Shown: in pieces, positions 21,185 to 33,428 of the stretch
How the letters are laid out: the number at the start of each line of letters is the position of its first letter
Position numbering within the stretch: position 1 is the first letter of the stretch
Source of the DNA: Colocasia esculenta
Taxonomy: Eukaryota; Streptophyta; Magnoliopsida; Alismatales; Araceae
Reading direction: 5' to 3'
NCBI GenBank assembly: GCA_014218235.1
Contig: CM024766.1
Location: forward strand, 74,141,207-74,205,206
Length of the DNA stretch: 64,000 bases
Made by a program: the position numbers and the translations under genes
The notes under the pieces: generated by a model
Told to the model about the DNA's origin: nothing
What the model saw: only the letters and a program-made list of their open reading frames with translations
The model's database searches: none

Positions 21185-22450
21185 TGTGGACGATTCGTTT
21201 CCCGCGCCGTACACCCCCCGATCGACTGTGGGGTTCTCCGGGAGCTCACGGACGTCGCTGATCTCTCGTTGGCGATGATGGGTCGCTGGTTGACCTCGTT
21301 GACCCTCCGATTGACTAGGTTGACTAGAGAGGAAACAAAGAAAACCAGCAAAGAGGAAGGGAGTTTGTGATCGTCAGGGCCTTACCTGTGCCCAAGGAGT
21401 GATGTGATCACGTCGGTGCAACAACCTCGCGCAGCAGATGGAGATGGGGCTTCAACTTCTCCTCCTTCGGCCGGCCAAAGAAGAAGAGCTCCGCGGTCTT
21501 CTGCGAATCGTTCCTGCCACAAAAAGACACTTTATTAGTCTAAAGAAAGCGTGGTAAATGTTCAAAAATGGAAAAGATAGCCCAAAAGGAGAGTCCCATA
21601 CCGGATGCGGACTTGAGAAGAGGGGTGGCCAAGTGCTATGACCACCCTTCTTCCCTCCGTTTTTGGTTGGGAAACCCCTTTCTAGGTGTGTAGGGAAGTG
21701 GCCTATGTGCCTAGAGTGTGTGGGAATGTGTGTGCAACATGCAAATACTAAAGGATGGGAAAGGAAAGAGAGCAAGAAGGAGGTGTTGATCCTCGTTTGT
21801 TGGCGTTGTAGCTCCTTGCAAGGCTCCTCCAGCTCGGGAAGAAGCCTCCTGAACGTCCTAAATGGTGAGAAGAAGAAGAGGGTGAGTTGTGGAAGGTAGG
21901 GTGCAAGTTTCTCTCTCTTCTCTCAAGGTAGCAGCATGTGGACGTCCAACCTTCCTCCCCTCCTCTTAGAAGTCCAGAGAGGGAGTTAAATAGACAGTCG
22001 GGTCGGTGTTTAGAAGCCTTGGATGCTTAGTGTGAAGAAACACACTTTGCACACTTGGCAATCCATGCATAAAGGCACCAACCAATGGGGAGAGGCCAAG
22101 TAGGATTTTTACTGGGTCAAGAGGGTGCCAAGGTGGCCCATATGCCCGTTGGGAACGGCCCCATGCGCTGCATGGGGGAGAGAATGGCGCAAGTGGGCTA
22201 GATTCTCGGGGTAGTTGCGTAGACCAAGTAAACCAAGTTGACGTCAACTGATCCTACCGCCAACACCATGCAGACGTCCGGAGGTGTGGACGTCAAGATT
22301 GGTCAACATCCATGGGGATTTCCGTCAACATGTAGTCGGCGGCAATCGATGCTGCCGTCTACATGACATCCAAGGCAAGTCAACAAACGGTCAAACAGGC
22401 TTTATTGGGCCAAAGAACCTTGCGGGGATGAGCCAAATCTCGCGTCTACA
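21185..22450 (-). repeat. 3' LTR of the Tat-like element, 1266 bp
   Basis: It matches 37506-38769 along its length. On the minus strand it begins TGTAGACGCGAG after a polypurine tract GGAGGGGCATT at 22451-22461. Near that U3 end it carries paired words: GACGTCC..GGACGTC (22273-22294), GGCGGCA..TGCCGTC (about 22338-22360) and the palindrome GTTGACGTCAAC (about 22238-22249). Confidence 0.92.
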
Positions 22451-23690
22451 AATGCCCCTCCGAGACATCCGGTCTTGTAAGGGAGCAAAGCGGACTGAAA
22501 GGTTGGTGTTTCGGTAAACAAAGGACGCGGAGATTTGGTGAAGGGCCATCTCCGAGGATAGGAATTCTAGCGAGCCAAACGAATGAGTTAGGCTAGAAAC
22601 AAGTGACTGATCGTCTGAGAGACAAATGCGGGTAAGAGGAACAGTGATCTACCCGTGTAACTACAACTGCAACCCAACGGTAGGGTCCCTGGCATGGCCG
22701 TGTCGGACTTTGACTAGTTTCCGGCATGTCTGAGTCAAAGGAGTCATAATATGATGGTTGAATCAGGAGAGTCTCATAACCGGAGCTCATGGGCTCGCTG
22801 GCCTAATCAGGACGTCTGTCCCGTTTTAGGGGGTCGTGGAGACAAGGAGTTGGTTAATCTCTCAATAGATTATCAAAAGATTCTAACTGGAATCAATGTT
22901 CAGAAAGCTTGAAGTCCGAAATTAAGCTCGTGATTGGCGAAGGCTCAAATGAACTCAATAAGGCTGCTTGACTGTTTGTGAAAGTCACGGTGGGACAACT
23001 TGGAAAATGGGCAACAAAGACCCTATATCAACTTGGATAATCAAGAAGATGCTAACCCAGTGGATTACGTGAGCTCGGGGAGCCATGAGGCAACCAAATG
23101 ATCGAGGAAAATCTTTTTTTTTTTTGAGTCAGTGAGAGAATGTTAGCAGTGAAGGCCTAAATGCATGCTGGTGTGGGTTGCCTATCTAAAATGCAAATTA
23201 GAACTAGAGGAAAATTCTAAAGGCCATACGAATAACTGAGAGATCGCAAACCCATCACGGTTTTTGGTAAAGGGAAACTCAGGGTTCACGGTCGCCAAAT
23301 TATTCGCCTCTGGTGGGGTCCTACTTTAGACATACCTGTAACGCTCAAGGTTGCATGAGCGTTCCGAATCTAAAGCGCGGCTTGTGCTTAAAATATCTGT
23401 AAAACAACTTGAAGCACAAGATAAAGGATAATGGCCATATGAAAAATAAAACTTTAAAAATTTCTGGGAAGTAAACGTCCACATCGATGGCCGCCAGATC
23501 CCACTTAACGGCAACAAATATTGCCGCTAACATGACACTGACGTCAACCGATCTGGACGTCTATAGGCCGGCAGATCAGGCCGAAAAATATAGGTGGTAG
23601 GAGTCCATAGGGACTCTCCCATCTTCTTCCTCCATCCCTCTCTATTCCTGCTGCGAACCAGAGACTTTGGAGAGGACCTGAAGCAGTGAA
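22451..23690. other. Noncoding spacer beside the Tat-like 3' LTR
   Basis: This holds the polypurine tract in minus sense at its left end and no coding frame with recognisable motifs. From about 23470 it has repeated words such as AACGTCCACATCGATGGC and TAACGGCAACAAATATTGCC, the same family as in the LTR. The last 110 bases should hold the promoter and 5' UTR of the antisense gene starting at 23691 (AAAAATATAGG near 23583 is a weak TATA candidate). Confidence 0.6.
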
Positions 23691-25064
23691 ATGGCCTCTT
23701 CATCGACCAGACAGTCCACAAGCATGAATCCGGGGATCCTGAGCGAGGTTCCGGGATATCTGAGCACCAGACTGGCCAATGGGGAGGTAAGTGATGCTCA
23801 CTTCTGCTTCAACCTAGGCTAAAACGCCCCAAACTCCTTTCTTACAGCACCCTTCATGCAGGAGGTGCTCGCGTTCCCGAGCCAAGGCCAGGTACGGGCC
23901 TTCTCTTGGCTCATGAACCTGATGAACGCCATCACGCTAGACATGCGAAGCTATATCGGAGTGTGGAATCTGAGCTTCATGGTGGTGCTGGCGAAAAACA
24001 TGGAGGAGATGTGGTGGGGGTTTGATGCCCTAGGAGCATTGGTGGAGCGGTGGCATCCACACATGCACACTTTTGTGTTCCAGGCGTTCGAGGCAAGTGT
24101 GCTACTGGAGGAGGTGGAGCTGTTCTTGGGGTGGAGACGATGTTTGGAGTATGATGCAGCGACTCCTCTCCTCCCGTGGGAAGAGATTCTCGCAGACATC
24201 GTACGGGACAAGAAGGAGGTAATGAGGATGATGAATAAGCACGGGATCTTCCTAGACCGACTGGCTTGGTGGTTGATCCAACATGCAAGGGAGATTGGCA
24301 GAGAGAGGGCGACTCGAGGACTGACGCTCTGCCTAGCTGGAGTTTTCCTGTTCCCTACGAGTGGCGACTTCATCCTTTACGAGCATGTGGGAGTTCTGAC
24401 TCTGCTGTGGCATGGGCAGTCACTTGCCCTTGCAGTGCTGGCACACCTGTGCAGTTTGCTCACCACAATGAGCCTAGGTAGACGCACATGTGGTAGCTTG
24501 TTCCTGCTTCAGGTGTGGATGGAGGCTCATCTGAAGTTTGATTTTGCTGACAAGAAACCTACCCCTTCCAGAATCTTCCTTCGGAGTTCGGTGCACTGCA
24601 GCAGGGCATGGTATGAGCCAGAAGATGAGATCAAGTGTGTGACAACACATTTGAAGAGCAGAGATGCTTGGAGAGATTACTTGGCCTATCTGGTAATGGA
24701 CGATTTCATAGTGAGGCCACTCTTCATGAGGACTATTGAATTCAGGGCTCGAACTAGGGAGGACAGAGATTTGTGGTTGATTGGGGCTGATCAGATGGTG
24801 GTATACCAGCCACACCGGTGCCATTGTCAGCTTGGGATTCCACGGGGAATTCCTACTTCAACCAACTACACCGATATGATAGTTACCGGGCGGAATGAGA
24901 AGCTGATAAAGAAAGCTAGGAAGACTTGGGCAAAGTACACAGTGAGTAAGAAGGTGGGATTAGCAGTGCAGGAGAAACGGGAAGATATCTGGAAATATGA
25001 AAAATTCAATGACACTATTCATCCCATTTCTTGTGATTTTTACATGGCCCGCAGGGCAAAGTGA
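23691..25064 (+). CDS. Antisense gene A of the Tat-like element: DUF7745/plant-mobile-domain-like protein, two exons
   Basis: Exon 1 (23691-23786, 32 codons) ends GGGGAG/GTAAGT. Exon 2 (23862-25064) follows a 75-bp intron ending CATGCAG/G, and the phase is kept. The product of about 432 residues has no internal stop or frameshift. The region around residues 90-125 contains RWHPHMHTFVFQAFEASVLL, the pattern of plant-mobile-domain-type proteins (Trp-x-Pro..HTF.F..L-E-E), and the later FLFPTSGDF, VWMEAHLKF and basic C-terminal segments recall DUF7745 proteins common in plant transposons. The biochemical function is unknown; related host proteins act in silencing, but that cannot be carried over. 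It reads against gag-pol and so needs its own promoter. Family assignment is from memory of motifs, not a search. Confidence 0.7.
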
Positions 25065-25630
25065 TGTATTTTCCGATTTCCAAATAAGTGTAACACAAAG
25101 TTAGATGAATAAAAGTGATCCGCATTGTGTTGAATGGCTTGAATTGCTTGAATTGTGGAATGTGTGCATTGAAATGGAGTGAATGGGCTTCAAATATGTT
25201 CAGTGTGCTGTGAGGACTGAGTGCGGAGGTGTTGGCGTCCACATCGATGGCCGTCGACCACTGATAGACGTCCAAAGTCTGGTTGCCAACCAGCAGAGAG
25301 AGGGGTAGACGTCCACATCGTGAGCCGTTGAACTTGGCGTCCAGACCTGGCCGTTGATCGTACTTCGAGGTCTGACACTGATGAGCCATTGGCGTCAACA
25401 TCCTGGACATTTACAGTACGTCAACGGCCAGGTCTTGATGTTAGAAAAAGTGAGGACGACCAGACCTTGATGACAACTTTGAAAAATAGCTTTTACTCAA
25501 ACCGACGCTTCTCCGGCGCCATTTCACCTTCCTAAGCACCAGAGAACCCCTTTCTCTCCTTTCTCCATCCTTCCCACACTCTCTTTAATCCTTCTACCTT
25601 CTTCTTCTTCTTCAAACTTGGACCCCCCCG
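25065..25630. other. Spacer between the two antisense genes
   Basis: The first 130 bases are AT-rich and may be the 3' UTR of gene A. At 25225-25440 there are five or six copies of GACGTCCA or GGCGTCCA words, each followed within 10-20 bases by a partly complementary GGCCGT or TGGACG word. The end is CT-rich (TTCTTCTTCTTCTTC) and looks like the 5' UTR of gene B. Confidence 0.5.
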
Positions 25631-28492
25631 ATGAGGACGAGGGGAAAGCGCTCCATCCTCCGGACTCGCCGCCAACCGGGGGAGGAGGAAGAGGCCGGGG
25701 TGATGGTGGGAGACACGGCGGTGGAGGAGGAAGCCGGACCGTCGGTGGCCGGCGCCGGTGGTGACAGTGAACCAGAGGGAGAGGACACCGCCAGAGATGA
25801 CAGAGGAGGGGATGAGATGGAGGCGGAGGCACCCCGATGGCCCAAGGTAGGCTTCATGACCCCGAAATCCTCTGTGGGTGTGTGTTGTAACAAGTGGAAA
25901 GAGGGGGAAACAGAGGAGACTCTGTCAGGTTTGACAGGAACTTGACGTCCACATCGGTGGACGTTGAGTTCCTATCAATGTCCACCCCCTTGTCGTCTAA
26001 GTGAACTTGACGGCAAGGTGTTGGACGCTGACAGAGGAACTTGACGGCCACCCACTGGACGATGATTCTGAGTAAACGGCATACCCCTTGCCGTCAATTT
26101 GGGGTTAACGGAAATCGATACTGACGCCTATTTTTATGTGTTTTCTGCAGGGTAAGGGCCGAATGAGGAGCAGAGTAACATGGGACCTATGCTGTGCGTG
26201 GTACAGGGCCCTGCCGGAGGCCCAGCAGACCTGGATAGCTAGGATGGGGTTCGGGCACCTCCTGTCGGTATGTTCGTTCCACGTGGACGTACCATAATTA
26301 GAGTCCCTGAGGGAGCGATGGGAGGAGGACTGCAAGGCATTCATCATGCCTTGGGGGCACATGATACCTACGTTGGAGGACGTAGCGTATCTGACGGGAC
26401 TGCCGGTTCACGGAGAGCCAGTGGTCGGACAGAAGAGGAGTGACTACCACGATGACATTGTGGAGTTGCTGGGACTGGAGTTTGTAGGAGGAGGCCGATC
26501 CGGAGCATCCTGCTCGGATCATTGTCTGAGGTGGTAGGGTTGAGAGGTAAGAGGAGAGGGCCCCTGGAGACGCTGGAGGAGTTTTACACTGGAGTGCGGG
26601 GAGCACTGGACCTGGGGGACCGGAGTGAGGAGCGGTCTGTCAGGATTTTTGTCACCTACCTCTTCGGGCGCCTCTTGTTCGTGACGCAGTCATCCCAGAT
26701 GAACTGCAAGTTTGTGCTGCTACTGAGGGACTTGGCGTAGGCAGGACGATACGCATGGGGTGCTGCAATGCTGGGGCATCTTTTCTCCCTTCTCCCCAGT
26801 AGCTCACGGAACTCTCAGAGCACCGGGGGCTTCACCCCCTTCCTACAGGTACGCCTTTTCTTTCTTTTAGTGCTCATTATCGAACTTCAAATTGATTAAA
26901 CTGCCCAACTAACATTTTCTTTCTTGTTGTTTTGCAGATCTGGGGGTACACCCACTTCCCTATGGGACGTGGGGTACAGGCAGAGGGGCGCCAGACCATG
27001 GTGCCTCTCGTGGTGCGGTGGGAGGTAGCTCCCGATCCTAGGGTGACGGACCGGCGTGCGGAGGACGTGTGCGCCGCACTGGACCACTACCCCCACGACC
27101 AGGTATAAGACTCAACTAGCTCTCACATTCTTTTAATTACTGCTCTTGATGTTACTGACCAGTGTTCTTTTCTTTTCAGGTGGTGTGGACCCCGTATGCG
27201 GGGGAGGCCGATGCTTCACACCCGGCAGTGGCGGCGGGTCAGCCTCTGTTCGACCGCCACCTACTACTTCTCTGCCTGGGGACCTGCGAGGTCCTCTATC
27301 TTGAGCTCATGGTGTGGACTCTAGGCTGGCACCAGTCGGCCATAGAGGTACCATCCCTGGAAAGAGAGGGGCACTCCTGTCGTCGGTTCTTCGCCGAGGA
27401 CCGAGATTGGAGTGAGGAGCACGGGAGCACGGTCGCCTACTGGCGAGCCGGAGGGGACCAGGTGCTTCGGCAGGCAGACCTCCAAGATAGCTCTGCGTAC
27501 ATGGAGGACTACCGAGCACGCTACGTCGGGCGACTCCAGCTAGATCGGCGAGTGGTAAGTGAATTCTAACTCTAAGCCTTTGTCATTTGAATTGATTTGC
27601 CTTGATTCTAACCTTGAAGTGTGAATGACAGCTGCCGGAGTCACAGGCGGTGCGCCTCCTGGAGGGACGGTTGGCGGAGCAGGAGGTGGAGTTGGAGAGG
27701 CTCCGCGCCGAGGTTCGGACACTGGTAAGTAGCCTCTTGATCATATCTTGAATTTGGTTTGAAATTGCTTTGACTTGATGACTGGCAAAGGTGTGTGAAT
27801 GCAGAAGGGGGAGCTAACGAGGGTGCGGGCGAGCCAAGACACAGGGGCGAGCTCGTCCGCACAGCCTTCCGGTGGGGACCTGGCGGTCCGTCTACAAGAG
27901 GCCCTGGACCGGGCACAGGTGCGGGTCCAGGAGCTTGAGACGAGAACCCGGGAGCTGGAGGCGGAGGTAAGACACTGAACCAAAACCTTTTTGCACATGA
28001 TTAGCTTAACTTGACTTGACTTGTTTGCCCCTTTTGCTCTTTTGTGTGCAGCAGCAGGGAGGAGGAGGAGTGGCGACCCTCCAGACGTAGATGGAGAGTC
28101 TGCGGCTGGAGCTGACGAGAGTGGAGGGTCGCCTCCTCGAGGCGCGAGAGTGGGAGAGGGAGGAGAGAGAGAGAGAGAGGGAGACAGACAGAGCCCAGAT
28201 GGAGATTGCGAAGAACTACGAGATTTTGAAGGATCGGGTGCTGAAGAAGCGCCGAGAGCAGCAGCGGGCGGCCCAGCAGGAGGCACAGGGGAGGATGGCG
28301 TCAGCCTTTGCCTCATTAGACGACATTGTGTCCTTAGGGGACTCGTCTATGGCATGAGGAGGGCTGTAGTGGCCAAAGGCATCGACAGCATCGAGACCTC
28401 CTCTCCCTGACCGGCGTCGGGAGAGGGAGGAGGAGGAGGTGAGCAGCTCGTATAGGCAGAGGCCTAGCGAGGGAGAGAGGAGAGAGGAGTGA
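25631..28492 (+). pseudogene. Antisense gene B of the Tat-like element: plant mobile domain protein with coiled-coil tail, seven exons
   Basis: Exons 25631-25846, 26151-26848, 26938-27102, 27180-27554, 27632-27724, 27805-27966 and 28052-28492 are bounded by GT..AG introns. Every junction is phase 0 and the frame joins across all six. Exon 1 is acidic and low-complexity. Exon 2 has the plant mobile domain (PF10536-type) signature: ARMGFGHLL, then MIPTLEDVAYLTGLPVHGEP. Later AGRYAWGAAMLGHL and exons 3-4 continue the family. Exons 5-7 are a heptad-rich coiled coil. Lesions: TAA 26295-26297, a one-base deletion between about 26500 and 26525, and stops at 26738, 28088, 28355 and 28367. Most fit C-to-T or G-to-A change. 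The original product would be about 716 residues. Its role in the element is unknown. Confidence 0.8.
25847..26150 (+). other. Intron 1 of antisense gene B
   Basis: AAG/GTAGGC to TTTTCTGCAG/G, 304 bp. It contains a hairpin at 25941-25968 (CTTGACGTCCAC arm, loop ATCG, two wobble pairs) and more GACGGCA/TGGACG words. The other introns are short: 26849-26937, 27103-27179, 27555-27631, 27725-27804 and 27967-28051 (77 to 89 bp). Confidence 0.75.
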
Positions 28493-29631
28493 TTTGTACC
28501 ACCAAGGGTATGCCCCTGTCATGATATGTACAAAATTTGATCCTTATAGTGAATTTTTGTGGACTTTTGTCATTTGTGTGCTTGAATGGTTTGCTTTGTA
28601 CTTTGGTTCCTGCATCCACAACACTTAAAGGAAAAAGTTAGTGTAGATCTATTTTTTAGCCCCTTGCCTAAGTGATGTAGCTTTCTTGAGATCTGGTCAA
28701 GGGGCTAACGTCTAATCAAAGGAAAGAACATAAGTAAAATAAAATAACCGAAGGGAAATATGCACATGCATTTTTTTTTCCTGATTTTTTTGGTTTTTTT
28801 TGAAAATAAGAGTAAATATATGTACATGGTGAAAATATATACATCGAGAGACTCTCTTTTGGTTCTTTTTGTCATTTATTTTTTTTGGACTCTAAAATAC
28901 ATATTCATCACATGTCAAAGCATCGGGTCTGTGTGATCTACTTAACCACGAAGGTCATGAATAAGGAGGTTCGTGCATGAATTCCTTGATGTTGGAAATT
29001 GCCCCTAGCCTTCTTGATATTTTCCCCCACGGAAGGTCTTATACAGTCAAATTTGCCCCTAAAGGGAGGAATTTGGAAGAAATAAGTAGGAAGTCATGCA
29101 AGGATTTGGTTCGAACCACTTTATGTTTCCAAACCAACATCTCACACTAAAAGACTTGGTCAACAATTATTTCCAGGGGAATTTTTCTTATTTGATTTCA
29201 GGGGTGGAGGCACGTACTTTTTGCTACCTCCTTGATTTGGTCAGCCTTTTTCTGGGTACGTACTTTTTGCTACCCTTTTTTGACCTTTTTGGCTTTTCTT
29301 TTCCCCTTTAGGCTTGATTTAGCATTCTGTCCCTTGCTTTTTCTTGATTGTCCCTGTTTATGGTGACCTTGTGCTTTAGATGGGAGTGGATGGTCCCCTA
29401 CTCGTAGTTTGCTCCGCTTCCAGACATGGCCGAGTGGGAGAAGAATAAGGGAAACATATTGACCGGATTAGACTATCCGAGTGTACTTGTGATTTTCCAG
29501 CTAGAGGGTTATATCTTAACATCGTGTGGTGTGTGAATAAACCCTACCTCACTAATGACCAAGTGGAAAAGTAGAGACTTAAACCCACACCATTAACAAG
29601 TGATGAATAACCGACTTGACGGACTGACTGA
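28493..29631. other. Noncoding stretch between antisense gene B and integrase
   Basis: Gene B (plus) and gag-pol (minus) converge here. The sequence is T-rich on the plus strand (long T runs at 28770-28880) and probably holds both 3' UTRs. I saw no further gene or strong repeat. Confidence 0.55.
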
Positions 29632-31221
29632 CTAAGGATAGAATTTCTTGAGGTAGACTGTGTTCCAAGGATATGACAACTCCACTCCTTCGGAATCTAC
29701 CAACCTATAAGCGTTCCCTGAATATACTTCCTTGACAACGAACGGACCTTCCCAATTTTCTTGCAATTTGCTCCTAGGACCTGGTGCCTTTATGATTTTA
29801 CGCTTTAGGACCATCTCACACACTTTGAATTTTCTCTCAAGAACTCTTTTAGCGTAAAAACGTGTAATTCTCTGACGGTAGACTTGAGCATGGTCAGCCG
29901 CTATCATTCGCCTTTCATCTAAGAGTTCAAGTTGTGCCAATAAGACTTCCCGACGTTGATCGGGGTCAAGTTCAGAATCTAATTGAACTCTAAGTGAAGG
30001 GACGAAGACGTCATATGGGAGTATCGCATCTGATCCATATGTCAAAGCATAGGGAGTTTGCCCCGTAGGAGTCCGGACAGAGGTGCGATAAGCCCAAAGA
30101 GCTTCAACCAAGCGATCTGGCCAGTCAGCATTGTTGTGAGATTTGCATGTTTTCTTTATAATTTTGATGAGAGTTTTATTAGTACCTTCCGCTTGTCCAT
30201 TACCTTGTGGATAATATGGGGATGAATGATGCAAGTTAATGCCATATATGCCACACATGTCGCGAAGCTCCTGTGAAGTGAACTGAGGTCCATTGTCGGT
30301 GACGATGTCCCGAGGCACACCGAACCTTGCAAGGATGTTGCGCTTAATGAATTTGACCATTGTTGAACCTTTGACCTCTATGAATGCTTCTGCTTCAGCC
30401 CACTTTGTGATGTATTCTTTGGCGGTCAGGATGAAGGACTTCTTACAGATTTCTCCAGTTCTGTCCGCGAGTGGACCGACCACATCGAATGCCCACATGG
30501 CGAAAGGCCATGGGGCGATGAGAGGGTGAAGAGAAGAAGAAGGAGCATGAATTTTGTCACCGTGCAATTGGCATTTAGCACAGTGACGGACAAAATGATG
30601 ACAGTCTTCTTTTATGGTAGGCCAATAATAGTGTTTTAGCAACTTTTGGGCAATTGCTCTACCATTAACATGGCCACCACATTCACTAGAGTGAGCGGCT
30701 TCAACAACATCTTGAGACTCGATTTCATCGAGGCAACGAAGATAGACCCCACTGAGAGACTTTTTGTACAGAATGCCACCTATGATCTTGTAACGCTCCA
30801 AGACGTGGTGAATGACCCGTCTATCGGCAGAGGTGGCATAATCGGGGAAGGATCCATCTTTGAGAAAGTTCTCGATGTCAAAATACCATGGATGGCCATC
30901 TTCGAGGTCGATTTCTGGCTCTTTCGAGAGCGCATGGACCTGAAGGGATAGAGAAGGAGACGTGAGTTGAGAAAACCAAGGATCTACATGGGAAGGGACT
31001 CTCAACCTTTGAACAGAGACGGTTGCAGAAGATCTTCCCAAAGGGAAGGGAATGGAAGAAGATAAGGAAGCGAGTGAATCTGCTAGAATATTCTGAGCCC
31101 TAGGAGTGTGAACTAGGGTGAGCTTCCTAAACTGCCGGACTACTTTTCCTACCAACTCTTGGTATGGTTTCAACTTGGGGTCCCGAGTCTGATACTTGAT
31201 AAGAGATTTCCGGAGTATCAA
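29632..31221 (-). pseudogene. Integrase of the Tat-like element (end of pol)
   Basis: The open stretch of 529 residues starts in the end of RNase H and continues through integrase. The HHCC zinc-binding region reads HSSECGGH..CAKC. The catalytic triad is visible as FDVVGPL (D), TDNGPQF (D) and GQAEGTNK (E). The C-terminal part has ENWEGPFVV, the GPF/Y-like motif, and no chromodomain follows. Integrase would insert the element cDNA with the 5-bp duplications seen here. A TAG at 31222-31224, inside RNase H, separates it from upstream pol, so the copy is not functional as a polyprotein although this domain is intact. Confidence 0.88.
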
Positions 31222-31656
31222 CTACGAATCACCAATTATCCTTAACTCCTTGACTTCGAGCAACAGTGCCATTTTCAGCCCAACTAAGAGCGCCTCATAC
31301 TCGGCCACATTGTTCGTGGCTCGGAAGGTTAACTGGTAGGCGTGCGGAATGACTACCCCTTTCGGTGAGAGTAGGACTGCCCCTATTCCACACCCTTTGG
31401 AATTGAGGGCCCCGTCGAAGTAAAGTACTCACGAAGGTTCACCATCGATAATGGTTCCTAACTCTTCATCGGGAAAGCTTTCATCAACGGGAGAGCATGA
31501 AGGTAAGGGGTGGTGGGCCAAATGCTCAGCAATAGCGTGCCCCTTGATCGACTTCTGGTTGACGTAGGTGATATCAAATTGATTGAGGAAACTCTGCCAC
31601 CTCATCAACCGATCAGTCAGGACAGGCTTCTCAAGCAAGTACCGAATTGGGTCCAT
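31222..31656 (-). pseudogene. RNase H and RT connection region of the Tat-like element
   Basis: From the right, 31656-31432 holds the RT tail (MDPIRYLLEKP, KGHAIAEHLA). A TGA near 31426-31431 interrupts it, then the RNase H core follows with FDGALNSKG (Asp), NNVAEYEALLVGL (Glu) and IIGDS (Asp) before the TAG at 31222. RNase H removes the RNA strand during cDNA synthesis. The three acidic positions I can identify are present. The frame differs from that of the upstream RT segment, so a frameshift lies near 31620-31656. Confidence 0.8.
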
Positions 31657-33428
31657 ACGTGCCAGAAGTTCACTTCATGAGCCAAGAAATAATGCTTTAA
31701 CTTCTGGGCAACCCAGATGGCGGTGTATTTCTTTTCAGCTTCATTGAACAACTTGGATAAATAATACACCGCTCTCTCCTTCTTCTCGTCGTCATATTGG
31801 GCCAAAACTGCTCCAGTTGAATCTTCAGTGGTTGACACATAGAGCAGTAAAGGCCGACCCGGGACCGGAGGAGCGAGAACAGGGGGATTGAACAGATAGC
31901 TCTTCAACTCATCAAAGGCCTTTTGACATTTCTCGTTCCAATCAAACTTAGCCTCTCCTCTAAGCATCTCATAGAAGGGCTTACAACGGATTGAATGCTG
32001 GGAGATGAATCTCCTAATAAACTGAAGTCTGCCTATTAGCCCTCTAACTTCTCTGATATTCCTAGGAGGAGGCATGTCGATTATTGCTTTGGCCTTGTTG
32101 GGATCAATCTCAATTCCCCGCTTGCTTACTATGAACCCCAGCAACTTCCCCGAGGAGACACCAAAGACACACTTCTTGGGGTTCAACTTAAGATTGTGTT
32201 CTCTAGACTGTTGGAGAACTGCACGGAGGACCTCAGCATGGCCATGTCGAGTTTTTGATTTAACCAAGACATCGTCTACATAGACCTCCATGTGCACATG
32301 CATCATGTCATAAAAAATTGCCATCATTACCCTTTGATAGGTTGCTCTCGCATTCTTCAATCCGAAGGGCATGCCGACATAACAGTAGGTCCCCCAGGGC
32401 ATTGTGAAAGAAGTTTTCTCCTAGTCTTCCTCCGCCAGACGGATCTGGTTATACCCAGAGAAACCATCCATGAAAGACAACGTCTCAAAGTCGGCAGTGT
32501 TGTCCACTAGGACATCTATGTGTGGGAGAGGGAAATCGTCCTTTGGGCAAGCACGATTAAGGTCATGAAAATCTATACAGATTCTAACCTTACCGTCCTT
32601 CTTCATCACAGGGATGATATTAGCTACCCATTGTGGATACAGCACAACCCTAATGAATTTGGCTTTATGCAACTTGTCAACCTCCTCTTTGATCTTGAGT
32701 GCAAGCTTGGGATGTAGCCTTCTCAGCTTTTGTTTAACGGCCTTCGCGTCGGCTTTTAGAACCAACCGGTGCTCGACTAAAGAGGTGTCAAGTCCCAGCA
32801 TGTCCTCGTAGGACCAAGCAAAACCATCTGAGAATTCTTTGAGAATAGCTACCAGAGCTTCTTCTTCTTCAACACTCAAGTTGGCACTAATCAAAACTAC
32901 CTTCGGGGATTCTTCAGTGCCAAGGTTGACCTCTTTAGTGGGCTCATCTGCAGCCATGGTTGGCTCGTCGAACCTCTTTGTGCCATCCACATAGGAGCTC
33001 ACCGGGTCCTCTTCTTCCGACCCAGGATCTCCTAGCTCACCCTTCTCATCAAAATCTAGTATATAAACTCCTAAACAGTCATCTACAGAGTCGCCTTCTT
33101 CAAAACCAGATTCAACAAGGGCAGGCTCCTCAAGAAACTCTGGGACTTGACTTAACTTGGCACACCTTTCAGCCAAAGCCATAACATAACGGGCAGGAAC
33201 TTGCCTACCCTTGTCCTTGCACACACATGGCTGAGAGGATCTAGACTCTTCTAATCCTAGACCGGACCCTAGACTAGACTCTAGACCCGACTCTAAGCTA
33301 AAATCTAGATGACTATGTACAGGACTGCTATGTACAAAACTATGTACAGGGGAAGTGCCCCTAGAGGGGCGAGGAAAGGAGTCTAAGGTGGAGAGCGTCG
33401 ACCCCTGGCCGAGCGAAAGAGACTCCAA
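31657..33428 (-). pseudogene. Reverse transcriptase of the Tat-like element
   Basis: The segment 33428-32421 carries the N-terminal linker and fingers (KKDGKVRICIDFHDLNRACP, PLPHIDVLVD, FMDGFSGYNQI). A TAG after LAEED near 32418 splits it from the palm segment, which has MPFGLKNARATYQR and the catalytic EVYVDDVLVKS near 32280. The thumb continues to RRFISQHS and LFNPPVL. The motif order is that of Ty3/gypsy RT. The frame upstream differs from the protease ORF (they overlap at 33383-33428), another frameshift. The enzyme would copy element RNA to DNA in cytoplasmic particles. Confidence 0.88.

Noticed and set aside
23951..24373. Minus-strand ORFs of 140 and 103 codons opposite gene A
   Set aside because: They are shadows of the plus-strand frame, which has the recognisable motifs and splice sites.
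28021..28410. 129-codon ORF overlapping the last exon of gene B
   Set aside because: Different frame from the coiled-coil frame that joins in phase with exons 1-6. Low-complexity Gly/Glu/Arg composition only.
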